Positions 36,212 to 45,534 of a stretch of 64,000 nucleotides of DNA are shown in pieces. Each line of letters begins with the position of its first letter. Position 1 is the first letter of the stretch. The notes beneath the pieces are model-generated. The model ran no database searches and was not told the origin of the DNA. It was given only the letters and a program-made list of their open reading frames with translations. A program made the position numbers and the translations under genes. Location: NCBI RefSeq assembly GCF_902833905.1, contig NZ_CADFGP010000013.1, positions 62,001-126,000 on the forward strand. The letters are read 5' to 3'. Origin of the DNA: Paraburkholderia tuberum STM678. Lineage in GTDB: Bacteria > Pseudomonadota > Gammaproteobacteria > Burkholderiales > Burkholderiaceae.

Positions 36212-37195
36212 ATGAAAGTAGCGATCTACGGCGCCGGCTCGATCGGCGGCTGGATGGGAGTGAAGCTCGCGCAGGCGGGCCATCGGGTCAGTGTGGTCGC
36301 GCGCGGCGCGACGCTCGACGCGGTGCGCCAGCATGGTCTGCGGCTGATCGAAGGCGGCGTGATCTACGCCGAGCAGGTGAAGGCGAGCGACAAGCCGGCC
36401 GATCTCGGCGTGCAGGAACTCGTCGTGATCGCGGTGAAGGGTCCGGCGATGGCGACCGTGGCTGCGCATATCAAACCGCTGCTCGGCCCCGAGACGATCG
36501 TGCTGACGGCGATGAACGGCGTGCCGTGGTGGTTCTGCGACGGCCTGGGCGGCGAACTCGCCGGCCAGCGCCTGAAGACGATCGATCCCGACGGCGCGAT
36601 CAGCGCCGCGATCCCGGCCGCGCAGACGGTCGGCTGCGTCGTGCATGCCAGTTGCCTGATCGACGCGCCCGGCGTGGTCCGGCATCACCAGGGCAACGGG
36701 CTGATCGTCGGCGAGGCGTCGGGCAAGCCGAGCGAGCGTGTCGAGCTGCTCGCCGCGCTGTTGCAGGCGGCGGGCTTCCATGCAACGGCTTCGGCGCAGA
36801 TCCAGCGCGACGTGTGGTTCAAGCTGTGGGGCAACATGACGATGAACCCGGTTAGCGCGATCACCGGCGCAACGACCGACCGGATCCTCGGCGACGAACT
36901 CGTGCGCGGTTTCGTCACGCACATCATGCTGGAGGCGAAGGAAATCGGCGCGCGCTTCGGCATCCCGATCGACCAGGCGCCCGACGACCGTCACGCGGTC
37001 ACGCTGAAACTCGGCGCGATGAAGACATCGATGTTGCAGGACGTGCAGGCCGGCAAGGCGGTCGAACTCGATGCGCTGGTCGGCGCGGTGCGCGAACTCG
37101 GGCAACTGACGCGCGTGCCGACGCCGTATACGGATGCGTTGCTCGGACTCGCGCGGCTGCATGCGAGTACGTTGGGCTTGTATCCGAGGCAGTGA
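36212..37195 (+). CDS. Ketopantoate reductase-like (PanE/ApbA) dehydrogenase
   Basis: 327 residues. The Rossmann motif MKVAIYGAGSIGGWMG starts the protein. NGVPWW, the catalytic region DVWFKLWGNMTMNPVSAITG and a late KTSMLQDVQAGKAVELDAL (with the active Ser/Asn-type motif) match PanE/ApbA. True PanE reduces 2-dehydropantoate with NADPH, but genomes often have paralogues acting on other 2-keto acids. AAGGA precedes the ATG. A terminator follows the gene. Confidence 0.88.
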   Translation: MKVAIYGAGSIGGWMGVKLAQAGHRVSVVARGATLDAVRQHGLRLIEGGVIYAEQVKASDKPADLGVQELVVIAVKGPAMATVAAHIKPLLGPETIVLTAMNGVPWWFCDGLGGELAGQRLKTIDPDGAISAAIPAAQTVGCVVHASCLIDAPGVVRHHQGNGLIVGEASGKPSERVELLAALLQAAGFHATASAQIQRDVWFKLWGNMTMNPVSAITGATTDRILGDELVRGFVTHIMLEAKEIGARFGIPIDQAPDDRHAVTLKLGAMKTSMLQDVQAGKAVELDALVGAVRELGQLTRVPTPYTDALLGLARLHASTLGLYPRQ

Positions 37196-37277
37196 GGTCG
37201 GTCTGCCAGCGCCCGTTCTGTTGTGATGGCTGTAATTCCCTCGCACTGCTGCGGTATTGCCGTTACCGCCTCTAGCG

Positions 37278-37305
37278 AACCGCCTCCAGGTAGGCGGTTT
37301 CTTTT
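37278..37305 (+). terminator. Intrinsic terminator after the PanE-like gene
   Basis: A perfect stem, AACCGCCT (37278-37285) with AGGCGGTT (37292-37299), is followed by TCTTTT. It sits between converging genes, overlaps the end of the DUF2783 frame and suits the plus-strand gene. Confidence 0.8.
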
Positions 37306-37498
37306 ACCCCCGCCAGGCCGTGGCGGCAGCCGGCAGCTTCGCCGCTTCGATCAACGACAACGCGCGCCGCGAGTCGTCGAGTTCGGTCAGGCACAAGAGC
37401 GCGAGGCGCGCGAGATACAGCGACGCCTGCGCCTCGCCTTCGTGGGTCAGCGTGTTGCACAGCGTCGTATAGACGAGGTCGAGATCGGAATCGGTCAT
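37304..37498 (-). CDS. DUF2783 small protein
   Basis: 64 residues, mostly helical, beginning MTDSDLDLVYTTLCNTLTHE and containing LYLARLALLCLTELDD. Proteins of this kind are regularly encoded next to MhpA-like FAD monooxygenases and may be small partners; their function is not known. AAGGA lies upstream of the ATG, and the monooxygenase stop is 21 bases before the start, so the two form an operon. Confidence 0.8.
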   Translation of the reverse strand: MTDSDLDLVYTTLCNTLTHEGEAQASLYLARLALLCLTELDDSRRALSLIEAAKLPAAATAWRG

Positions 37499-37519
37499 GA
37501 TGTCGAAGGTCCTTGCGCG

Positions 37520-39256
37520 TTAGTTCTGCTGTGTCAGCGTGGCATCGAGCGCGCGCAGAACGGCCGCCGCGCTGCCGTTGCGCCAGCGCGCGAGCACGTG
37601 GCCGTCGGGGCGGATCAGATAGACGGTGCCGGGCTGTGCGTCGAGCATGTCGTGCAGGCGGCCGGTTGGGTCGATCGCTCGAGGGCTGTTTGCCGATTGC
37701 GCTTCGGCCGTGACGATATCGATCACGTTGAACGGAATGCCCCGGCTGGCTAGCGTGCTTTGCAGTTGCCGCCACGCGTCATCATCGTTCGCGTGGTCTG
37801 CGTCGAAGCGCAGCGCCGTGAAGCACGGTCCGAGCAGATCGGTTAGATGAATGCCGAGCCGTGCGCCATCTTGCGATTGTTTGAGCAGCCTGCCCTCGGG
37901 CAGCACGGTACCCGGCGCGGGGCCGCGATCGAACGCATCGGCTCCGTCGCCTGCGAAGTTCAGCGGCGATTGCCGATACGCGATTGCATGCGTCTGGCGC
38001 GGATTGATCAGCGGCCGCACCGCCGCATGCCGCTCGGCGAGCCCGAGCACGGCCGTGCGCAGCAAGTCGAACGCGAAGGTCGGCGGCGCCATGAATTCGG
38101 TACTTTTCATGCCGTAGCTCAGGTTCTCGCGCGCCGCGTACACACGTTCGTCGCTATAGCTATCGAGCAGCGCTGGCGACGCGCTCCCATTGATCACGCA
38201 GCCGAGCTTCCAGCCGAGATTGTCGGCGTCGTCGATGCCGGAGTTCGCGCCGCGCACGCCGAAGATCGGCACCAGATGCGCGGCGTCGCCCGCGAATAGC
38301 ACGCTGCCATGCCGATAGCGTTCGAGCGTCAGCGCATTGGCCTTGTAGATCGTGATCCAGATCGGCGACCAGGTGCCGGCTTCGCCCATCGAGTCGAGCA
38401 AGTTTTGCACGCGCGGTATCACGTTCCCGGGTAGCACGGCGGCGTCGGGGTCTTCGTCGTCGCGTAACTGATAGTCGATGCGCCACACGTTGTCAGGCTG
38501 CTTGTGCACGAGCACCGTCGAGCCCGGATTCGACGGCGGATCGAAGTACGCGAGCCGTTCGGTCGCGCGCGTGCTGTCGAGTTCGATATCGACGATCACG
38601 TAGCGGCCTTCGTAGGTCGTGCCTGTGAGCTTCAGCCCGAGCAGGTCGCGGATCGTGCTGCGTCCGCCGTCGCAGGCGACGACCCACGCAGCGTCCATCT
38701 GCCAGCTTTTGCCTTGCGGATCGGCAGGATCGGCGCTGCGCAAGGTCAAGCTCGCGCCGCCCTGCGGCCGTTGCTCGAGGCCCGTCACACGCGTTTGCCA
38801 GCGCACGTCGATCAGATCGGCGTGCCGTTCGATCTCGTCGAGCAGCAACTGCTCGATCTGATACTGCGCGATATTGATCATCGGCGGCAGCGACTGCTCG
38901 TCGTCCTGATGCATCGCGAAGCGAAACACCTCGGTGTCGCGATAGAAACTGCGCCCGCCGGTCCACGCCAGCCCCTTTTGCAGAAAACCGTCGACGACGT
39001 CGAGCCGCTTGAAGATTTCGAGGCTGCGTCGCGAGATGCAGATCGCGCGGCTGCCGGTGCACACGCTGTCGTCCGCCTCGATCAGCACCGAGCGCACGCC
39101 TTGGCGCGCGAGTGCAAGCGCGAGCGTCATGCCGACCGGACCGCCGCCGACGATCGCGACGGCGCGCGCTTGTGGATCGCGTCCGTCGATGAGCGGCGGC
39201 ACCACGGCCGGATAGCGGCGCGGGGCGAACGGATAGGGCTTGAACGGGCGGGTCAT
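37520..39256 (-). CDS. FAD-dependent aromatic monooxygenase (MhpA-like)
   Basis: 578 residues. The FAD-binding motif is AIVGGGPVGMTLALALARQG at about 34-53. The second flavin motif is FAGDAAHLVPIFGVRGANSG. The C-terminal 150 residues resemble the thioredoxin-like domain of phenol hydroxylase-type enzymes (VYLIRPDGHVLARW). The family hydroxylates phenolic acids such as 3-(3-hydroxyphenyl)propionate. GGAG precedes the ATG at 39256. The DUF2783 gene follows. The true substrate is unknown. Confidence 0.9.
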   Translation of the reverse strand: MTRPFKPYPFAPRRYPAVVPPLIDGRDPQARAVAIVGGGPVGMTLALALARQGVRSVLIEADDSVCTGSRAICISRRSLEIFKRLDVVDGFLQKGLAWTGGRSFYRDTEVFRFAMHQDDEQSLPPMINIAQYQIEQLLLDEIERHADLIDVRWQTRVTGLEQRPQGGASLTLRSADPADPQGKSWQMDAAWVVACDGGRSTIRDLLGLKLTGTTYEGRYVIVDIELDSTRATERLAYFDPPSNPGSTVLVHKQPDNVWRIDYQLRDDEDPDAAVLPGNVIPRVQNLLDSMGEAGTWSPIWITIYKANALTLERYRHGSVLFAGDAAHLVPIFGVRGANSGIDDADNLGWKLGCVINGSASPALLDSYSDERVYAARENLSYGMKSTEFMAPPTFAFDLLRTAVLGLAERHAAVRPLINPRQTHAIAYRQSPLNFAGDGADAFDRGPAPGTVLPEGRLLKQSQDGARLGIHLTDLLGPCFTALRFDADHANDDDAWRQLQSTLASRGIPFNVIDIVTAEAQSANSPRAIDPTGRLHDMLDAQPGTVYLIRPDGHVLARWRNGSAAAVLRALDATLTQQN

Positions 39257-39727
39257 GCGTGTCTCCAGTTTGCTTGCGTTATCGGTGCAGTATGCGTCAG
39301 CGTTCGCGCGCGGCTGTCCTCATTTTGGGTACAGCGCCGCGCGCGAGCCTGAGGAGTGGTAGAGACCTGGACCTTCGCCGCTCGTTAGCCGTCCAGACAG
39401 GCGCGCAAGCTCCGCGCGAGGTGGCCCGCCTCACCTGCATTGGCGATGTTTGCGAAGCCCATCACAACGCCACGCGGCGTGCTACGCGTGTGACCATTCG
39501 CGTACCAGACCGAGAGCGGCAGAACGGCGAGCCCCGCTTCGCGGGCGCGCGCCGCAACCGCGACGTCGTCGACCGGGCCATCAGGGCCGTCGACGAAGTG
39601 AAGACGCGGTCCCTCACTGATGTTTGTTCGAGCTTCCGCGGTGCCAGTGCAGCATCCGGGCCGACGAGCTTCCACCTCGGTCGGAAAAACGCGGCTTCCC
39701 AACCGGTGGACGATCCGGCATCGACGT
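39257..39727. other. Gap containing a MocR-type tail
   Basis: Holds the remnant at 39385-39625. About 100 bases at each end show no further gene. The first 128 bases upstream of the monooxygenase gene must contain its promoter, but no clear boxes were found. Confidence 0.45.
39385..39625 (-). pseudogene. C-terminal remnant of a MocR/PdxR-type regulator
   Basis: The frame reads GPRLHFVDGPDGPVDDVAVA, then AREAGLAVLPLSVWYANG and PRGVVMGFANI before its stop at 39385. This matches the end of the aminotransferase-like domain of GntR/MocR regulators (GLH-x-V, D-D-V-A, A-G-L-A-V-x-P-L-S, G-F-A-N-I). The remaining 350 or more residues are missing. Confidence 0.65.
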
Positions 39728-40429
39728 TTATGCCGCTCGCTTCGCGAATACATCCTTGAACACGGGCATCGCCGAAAAGACGTTCGGCCAGCCTGCGTAA
39801 AAGGCGAGCTGCGTCAGCATTTCGGACGCCTCGTCCTTCGTCAGACCGTTGTCCATGGCACGGCCGAGGTGATACGGAATCTGCGCGACCTGACCGCTGG
39901 CAACCAGGGCGCTCACCGTGACCAGGCTCCGGTCGCGTGGAGCGAGTCCTGGACGCAGCCAAAGGTCGCGGAACAGCACATCGGTCGTGTACTGAACAAC
40001 GCCGGGAGCGACCGAGCCGAAGCTTTGCTCGACCGCCTGCGCACGCTGTTGCTCTGCGACTTCGTTCAGTGGTAGCGGCTCGACATCGGCCCGAGGGACC
40101 TGATCGATACCGATGTCACGTTCATCGAAGATACGCTTCGTGACGACAGCCGCTGCGGTCGCATTTCCCCAGCCGGAATAGAAGGCGAGGTGCGTGATCA
40201 TTTCCGAAATCTCGGCAGGCTTCACACCGCTATCCAGCGCCAACCGGAGATAGAACGGCATCTCGATGGTCTGGTTGCGGGCGATGAGCACCGACAGCGT
40301 CACGATGCTCCGGTCTCGCGGTGACAGTTGCGGCCTCTTCCAGAGGCCGCCGAGCACGGTCTGGCTCGTATAACGCGCGAATGCCGGAGAAACGGGAGTG
40401 AGATCAACTTGTGACAATGGATCTTGCAT
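39728..40429 (-). CDS. Carboxymuconolactone decarboxylase-family protein, two AhpD-like domains
   Basis: 233 residues with two similar halves. Each has [16 protein letters not shown] or [16 protein letters not shown], then an E-M/I-x-x-H or E-M-L-T-Q motif and AFYSGW or AFYAGW. The AhpD-type Cys pair is absent, so hydroperoxidase activity is unlikely and a decarboxylase or isomerase role is more plausible. The ATG at 40429 has AAGGA eight bases before it and lies inside the end of the cupin gene (26-base overlap), implying translational coupling. Confidence 0.85.
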   Translation of the reverse strand: MQDPLSQVDLTPVSPAFARYTSQTVLGGLWKRPQLSPRDRSIVTLSVLIARNQTIEMPFYLRLALDSGVKPAEISEMITHLAFYSGWGNATAAAVVTKRIFDERDIGIDQVPRADVEPLPLNEVAEQQRAQAVEQSFGSVAPGVVQYTTDVLFRDLWLRPGLAPRDRSLVTVSALVASGQVAQIPYHLGRAMDNGLTKDEASEMLTQLAFYAGWPNVFSAMPVFKDVFAKRAA

Positions 40430-40832
40430 GTTTCCAGTCCTTTCCATACTGCTCGTCCGTGACCTTCTCCAGCCATTCGACGTTCTTGCCGTCGAGCGCT
40501 TCCTGAATGGCGATATGTGTCATCGCGGTCGTCGAAGTTGCGCCATGCCAATGCTTGTGGCCAGGCGGGCACCAGATCACGTCACCAGCCCGGATTTCGA
40601 CGCGCGGCTCGCCTTCGCACTGGGTCCAGCCACAGCCGGCCGTAACGATCAAAGTCTGGCCGAGCGGGTGGGTATGCCAGTTAGTCCGCGCTCCCGGCTC
40701 AAAAGTGACGCTCGCGCACGAAACGCGTGCCGGCGGAGGCGGAGCGTTCAGCGGGTCGAGCCGCACCGTGCCCGTAAACCATTCTTCAGGGCCTTTCTTC
40801 GAGGGCTGGAAGCCCGCGCGTTTCAATTCCAT
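40404..40832 (-). CDS. Cupin-domain protein
   Basis: 142 residues. The cupin metal-binding motif is [19 protein letters not shown], with the second motif [15 protein letters not shown]. Small cupins of this type next to carboxymuconolactone decarboxylase-like genes are common and are sometimes named (R)-mandelonitrile lyase-like; the activity here is unknown. GAGG precedes the ATG. It heads a two-gene operon divergent from a LysR gene. Confidence 0.88.
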   Translation of the reverse strand: MELKRAGFQPSKKGPEEWFTGTVRLDPLNAPPPPARVSCASVTFEPGARTNWHTHPLGQTLIVTAGCGWTQCEGEPRVEIRAGDVIWCPPGHKHWHGATSTTAMTHIAIQEALDGKNVEWLEKVTDEQYGKDWKHARSIVTS

Positions 40833-40946
40833 GACTGTTCCTCGTCGGTATCGTCGGGGCGATATGCCACTGCTGTTAATCTAACTCCTGGCAATTGATG
40901 CGACTAGATCACAATATCGGGATGCCCTTATGCTGTGGAGCATTAA

Positions 40947-41852
40947 TTGAAAGAGGATTTCAACGATCTGGTCGGCTTCATGAACGTTGCGCGTGAGCGC
41001 AACTTCACGCGGGCGGCCGCGCAACTGGGAGTCTCGCAGTCGGCCTTGAGCCGGACGGTTGCCGGCCTTGAAAAGCGGATGGGCCTTCAGTTACTGATGC
41101 GCACTACCCGGAGTGTCTCGTTGACGGAGGCAGGCGAACGGCTACTGGCGGCGATTGCACCGCGTTTTCAGGAAATCGAAGCGGAGGTCGATTCCTTGCG
41201 CGCGATGACGAGCCGTCCAGGCGGAACTGTCCGGATCACGACCACCGACTACGCGGCAAACTCGTACGTTTGGCCGCGTCTGCAACCGTTGCTGCGCCAG
41301 TATCCGGATCTGAAGATTGAATTGCTCAATGACTACGGGTTAGCCGACATCGTCGCGGATCGGTACGACATCGGCGTGCGGCTAGGCGACCAGGTGGCCA
41401 AAGACATGATCGCGGTGCGAATCGCGCCTGACATGACGATGGCAATCGCGGGCTCTCCAGGCTACCTGCAATCGACCGCACCGGCGAAGACGCCGCAGGA
41501 TCTAACGCTGCACAACTGCATCAATCTTCGATTGCCAACGCGAGATTCACTGCTCCCGTGGGAGCTACGGAAGGGGCGGCGAGAACTGCAGGTGCGGGTC
41601 GAAGGGCAGCTCACCTTCAATAGCGTCTACCAGATGATGGACGCAGCGCTTGGCGGGTTTGGGCTCGCGTACGTGCCCAAAGACCTGGCTGAGGTGCATG
41701 TCCGGGCCGGGCGCTTGAATTGGGTGCTGGAAGACTGGTTTCCCACGTTCGTCGGACATCACGTCTATTATCCAAGTCGCCGCAAATCATCCCGGGCAGT
41801 CGAGCTTGTGGTGGACGCATTGAAGAGCGGTTATCAGCGTCGAGCGCAGTGA
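40947..41852 (+). CDS. LysR-type transcriptional regulator
   Basis: 301 residues starting with TTG at 40947, which has GGAG six bases upstream; no ATG fits. The helix-turn-helix is FTRAAAQLGVSQSALSRTVA and the effector domain carries VRIGDQ-like GVRLGDQVAKDMIAVRIAPD. It diverges from the cupin/decarboxylase pair across 114 bases that contain ATTG-N14-CAAT, a possible binding site, so it probably controls that pair. Its codons look less GC-biased than those of neighbouring genes. Confidence 0.9.
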   Translation: MKEDFNDLVGFMNVARERNFTRAAAQLGVSQSALSRTVAGLEKRMGLQLLMRTTRSVSLTEAGERLLAAIAPRFQEIEAEVDSLRAMTSRPGGTVRITTTDYAANSYVWPRLQPLLRQYPDLKIELLNDYGLADIVADRYDIGVRLGDQVAKDMIAVRIAPDMTMAIAGSPGYLQSTAPAKTPQDLTLHNCINLRLPTRDSLLPWELRKGRRELQVRVEGQLTFNSVYQMMDAALGGFGLAYVPKDLAEVHVRAGRLNWVLEDWFPTFVGHHVYYPSRRKSSRAVELVVDALKSGYQRRAQ

Positions 41853-41901
41853 CCGCCAAATGGCGATCACGACGCAGATTTTTACCACTCCGGTCACGGC
41901 C

Positions 41902-43896
41902 TCAGCCCACCCAGCCTCGGCCGGCGCTGGCCGTCTGCGACGGCTGCCGCATGGGCTGCCCAGCCGTCGCCGCGTGACATGCCTCGATCATCGCGCGGAA
42001 CGTCGGCGACGCATGCAGTTCCCCGCCCGCATCGAGTTCGACGCTGCCGTCCGGCGCGTCGCCGACGCCGACGCCGACCACCAGCGTCGCGCGTGGCCGC
42101 CATTCGCGCGTGCGCCGCAGCATGTTGCGCAGGTACAGCGGCGACTCGGGCGCGTCGAGCGACACGATGCAGATGATCGACGTGTCCTTGAAGCTCGGCT
42201 CGTCGGCGCGTGCGCTGCGATAGCCCGAGTGCGTCGCCATCAGCGGCGCGAAGCCCTGGCGGTTCAGCAGTTGCACAGCGATCGCGGTCGTCACTTCGTC
42301 GAACGCGCCGCGGCCGGGCACGCATAACACCGCTGCTTTGCCCGTACCGTCCGGCTGTTGCGGGCGCGTGAGCAGATCGCTGCGGTATCGCTCCGTGGCA
42401 CCCGCGCCCGGCGACGCCAGATCCGGCGTCCCGGCAAGCAGCGCGTTACCCGCGTCCGCCGGTTCGGCGGGCGACAGCGAATCGCGCAGCCCTTCGGCGA
42501 TCTCGAGGTTCTCGACGATATCGACGAGCGCGTCGTTGATCCGCTGCAACTGGTCGGGCATCAGCACGCCGCGCTGCGCGTCGTTGCGCGCGAGCCGCAG
42601 GCCTTCGAGCGCGACCTTGTCGTAGTAGTCGATCAGCGACATCTCGCGCAGCAGCCGTTCGGCCTGCACGATCGCCTCGTGCGGATCGTCGGCGAGCAGG
42701 CGCTGATAGAAGTTCTGCGCGGGCGTCAGCGCGGGCTGATCGCCGAGCAGCACGGTCAGGAAGTTCAGCCGGTCCGCGTAGCGCCCGAGCGTGACGACGC
42801 ACAGCGTGAGCGGCGTCGACAGCACGAGGCCGATCGGCCCCCACAGCCAGCTCCAGAAAATCGCCGCGACCACCACCGCGAGGGGCGACAGGCCCGAGCG
42901 ATGACCGTACAGCAGCGGCTCGGCGATCTGCCCGGCGACCACGTCGACGACGATGAACAGGATCAGCGTGAGGACCGCCATCGTCCATTGCGGCTGGATC
43001 GCGGCCGCGAGAAAGAATGCGAGGATCGCCGCGATCCAGATGCCGATGTACGGCACGAAGCGCAGCAGCGCGGCGATCACGCCGAACAGCAGCGCCCCCG
43101 GTACGCCGATGATCGCGAGCCCGATCGCGATGATGCCGCCCGCGCTCAGATTCACGCCGAGCTGCGCGACGAAATAGCGTGACAGGCGCCCGGCGGCGTC
43201 GTTGATCGCGGTAGTCGTGCGGTGCAGGTCGCGCGAACCGAACAGGCTGATCAGACGGTCGCGCAAATCCTCGCGCTGCAACAGGATGAAGATGGTCACG
43301 ACGAGCACGATGAAGGTCGTCTCGATCGGCGCGATGGCCGGCGTCAGCGCGCGCTGCGCGAGTTGCACCGGCGTCGGCGCGGGCTCGTGCACCTCGACCT
43401 GTTGCGGCACCTGCGGCGCGTTGCGCGCGGCGCGGCCGGTCGGGCGCGGCGGCGCGGGGCGCGATGGCGCCACGCGCTGCAGCGCGCTGGCAGCGCTGCT
43501 CATCAGGGCGTCGGCGCGGCCCACGGTCTTTTCCTGCACGGTTTCGATCTTCTGCTCGATCGCTTCCTGGTACTGCGGCAGCGCGTCCGCGAGCTGCACG
43601 AGCTGCGCGCCGATCAGCGCGCCGATCGCGAGCAGCGAGGCGAGAGCGAACAGCACCGCGATGAAGATCGACGGCAACTGGCCCATATGCAGACGCCGCA
43701 GCATCTGCACGAGCGGCGCGAGCAGGAAGCTCAGCAGCACCGACAACGTGATCGGAATCAGTACCTCCCGCCCGAAGTACAGCCCGCACACGACCACCAC
43801 GCCGGTGATCAGCGACACGAGGCCATGCAGGCCCGGCGTGCCCGGCGGGTAAACGCGGTTGGGCCGCCCTTGCGGTGGCGGCAGCGATATTTTCAT
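41902..43896 (-). CDS. AI-2E family transporter (PerM-like) with long C-terminal region
   Basis: 664 residues, about twice the core family length. The first 390 residues hold seven or eight membrane helices, interrupted by a Pro-rich soluble loop (about 145-180), with family motifs such as FVPYIGIWIAAILAFF and IAEPLLYGHRSGLSPLAVVV. The C-terminal 250 residues are soluble and include a stretch like a Rossmann sensor fold (KAAVLCVPGRGAFDEVTTAI). The family exports or imports small molecules or ions; the autoinducer-2 name is historical. No strong ribosome site is seen. Confidence 0.88.
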   Translation of the reverse strand: MKISLPPPQGRPNRVYPPGTPGLHGLVSLITGVVVVCGLYFGREVLIPITLSVLLSFLLAPLVQMLRRLHMGQLPSIFIAVLFALASLLAIGALIGAQLVQLADALPQYQEAIEQKIETVQEKTVGRADALMSSAASALQRVAPSRPAPPRPTGRAARNAPQVPQQVEVHEPAPTPVQLAQRALTPAIAPIETTFIVLVVTIFILLQREDLRDRLISLFGSRDLHRTTTAINDAAGRLSRYFVAQLGVNLSAGGIIAIGLAIIGVPGALLFGVIAALLRFVPYIGIWIAAILAFFLAAAIQPQWTMAVLTLILFIVVDVVAGQIAEPLLYGHRSGLSPLAVVVAAIFWSWLWGPIGLVLSTPLTLCVVTLGRYADRLNFLTVLLGDQPALTPAQNFYQRLLADDPHEAIVQAERLLREMSLIDYYDKVALEGLRLARNDAQRGVLMPDQLQRINDALVDIVENLEIAEGLRDSLSPAEPADAGNALLAGTPDLASPGAGATERYRSDLLTRPQQPDGTGKAAVLCVPGRGAFDEVTTAIAVQLLNRQGFAPLMATHSGYRSARADEPSFKDTSIICIVSLDAPESPLYLRNMLRRTREWRPRATLVVGVGVGDAPDGSVELDAGGELHASPTFRAMIEACHAATAGQPMRQPSQTASAGRGWVG

Positions 43897-44038
43897 GTAA
43901 GCAGAATTCCGGTTGGGACGCGTTGACGACCGAGCGGAGCACTGGTTGTCAGCAAGACGGATGCCCGAATTGTAGGTGGTTTGGCGGGAGGGGGCTCACG
44001 CGTGGCTGCGCGTTGAGTCGCTCGATGCGCTCGAGTCG

Positions 44039-45319
44039 TCAGCCGACATGCACCCGCAGCATCTCCAGCCACAGCGAACTCACATACAGCAACAAGCCGA
44101 TAAATCCGCCGACGATCGTCCCATTGATGCGGATGTACTGCAGATCCTTGCCGATATTCATCTCGACCTGGTGCGACATCTCGTGCGCGGGCCAGTTCTT
44201 CACCGTATCGCTGATATGGCGAGTGAGGAACCGCGCGAAATCCGGCGCCATCGCGCGCGCCGCTTCCTCGAGGTGATCGTTCAGCGATTGCCGCAGCGCT
44301 GGATCGCGCGCGAGTTCGCGGCCGACCCACGCGCCCATCGCGGCGACACGCGCATGCAGTGCCGAATCGGCGCTTTGCAGATCGCGCTTGAGCCACGCAC
44401 GCAGCTCGCCCCACATGTCCTTCACGTAGCTGCCGAAAGCCTCGCCTTCGACCAGATAGCGCTTCAGTGCTTCGCCTTGCTGCAGGAACACGGGATCGGT
44501 CTTCAGCCGCACGATCAGCGTCTGCACCGCGTGGTCGAACTTGTCGCGCAGCTCGTGCGTGGGGTTCTGCGCGATCTGTTCGAGCATACGGTTCGCGGCG
44601 CTCGCGATCGCCTCCGCTCCCTTGTCGCCGAGCCATACCGACGGCAGAAACTTCTCCATCGTCGGATACTCGCTTTTCACCCAATCGACGATGCGCGCGG
44701 CAATGAATTCGCGCGCCGGCGCCTCGCGCAGCACCGCGATCACCTGATCGATCGCGGTGTCGAGCAGTTCCTGATGGCGGCCGTCGCGCGTCAGCGTGTC
44801 GAGAATCGCGCCGAGCGATTGCGACAGATCGACCTTCGCGAGCACGTCGCGCAACCCGTCCCTGATGAAGTTCTGAATGCGCGCGTCGTCGGCCACGTCG
44901 AGGATGCCGCCGGTGAGCCGCACCACGTAGTCGCCGAGGCGCGCGGAGTTGGCCGATTCGCTGAGCCACGCGGTGATGGTCTGCGCCGGATCATGCCGGC
45001 GGATCAGACCGACCAGCGACGGCACGTCGAGAAACTTGTCCTGCACGAAGTGCGCGAGGTTGTCGGCGATCTTGTGCTTGTTGCGCGGGATGATCGCGGT
45101 GTGCGCGGACACGAGGGGAATCGGCACACGGCGAAACAGCGCCGCGACCGCGAACCAGTCGGCGAGCGCGCCGACCATCGCCGCTTCGGCGACGGCCTTG
45201 ATGCCGTCGACCCACAGGCCGCGCGGCAGGAATGCGGCGACGACGAAAACGCAGGCGGCCGCGAGCAGCAGCAGTAAAGGCGTGCGCTTGGCCTTCTTCA
45301 GTTCGGTGATCTTGTCCAT
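44039..45319 (-). CDS. DUF445 (YjiN-like) membrane protein
   Basis: 426 residues. One helix near the N-terminus (TPLLLLLAAACVFVVAAFLP) and one at the C-terminus (VGGFIGLLLYVSSLWLEML) bracket a long helical region. The hallmark ADWFAVAALFRRVPIPLVSA and IIPRNKHKIADNLAHFVQ identify DUF445. Function is not established. It lies 142 bases upstream of the AI-2E gene on the same strand and diverges from the nuclease gene. Confidence 0.9.
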   Translation of the reverse strand: MDKITELKKAKRTPLLLLLAAACVFVVAAFLPRGLWVDGIKAVAEAAMVGALADWFAVAALFRRVPIPLVSAHTAIIPRNKHKIADNLAHFVQDKFLDVPSLVGLIRRHDPAQTITAWLSESANSARLGDYVVRLTGGILDVADDARIQNFIRDGLRDVLAKVDLSQSLGAILDTLTRDGRHQELLDTAIDQVIAVLREAPAREFIAARIVDWVKSEYPTMEKFLPSVWLGDKGAEAIASAANRMLEQIAQNPTHELRDKFDHAVQTLIVRLKTDPVFLQQGEALKRYLVEGEAFGSYVKDMWGELRAWLKRDLQSADSALHARVAAMGAWVGRELARDPALRQSLNDHLEEAARAMAPDFARFLTRHISDTVKNWPAHEMSHQVEMNIGKDLQYIRINGTIVGGFIGLLLYVSSLWLEMLRVHVG

Positions 45320-45534
45320 CGGGCGCGGTTGATCGTGTCGGGCGGGGGCTGGAAAGTCGGCGGGCTCAGCCGGTTCGGTTGCAATGATGCGGTACGGCCC
45401 GCGCGCGCGTCCAGCCTGGATACGCGCGCGCGCAATACGCGCCGGCGCTTCGGCAAGGTAACATTCGCGATCGGGCTCCTCGGCGAAATCAACGCAAGAG
45501 GACGCAACGCAATCGCAATCGCAATGGAGGCACA

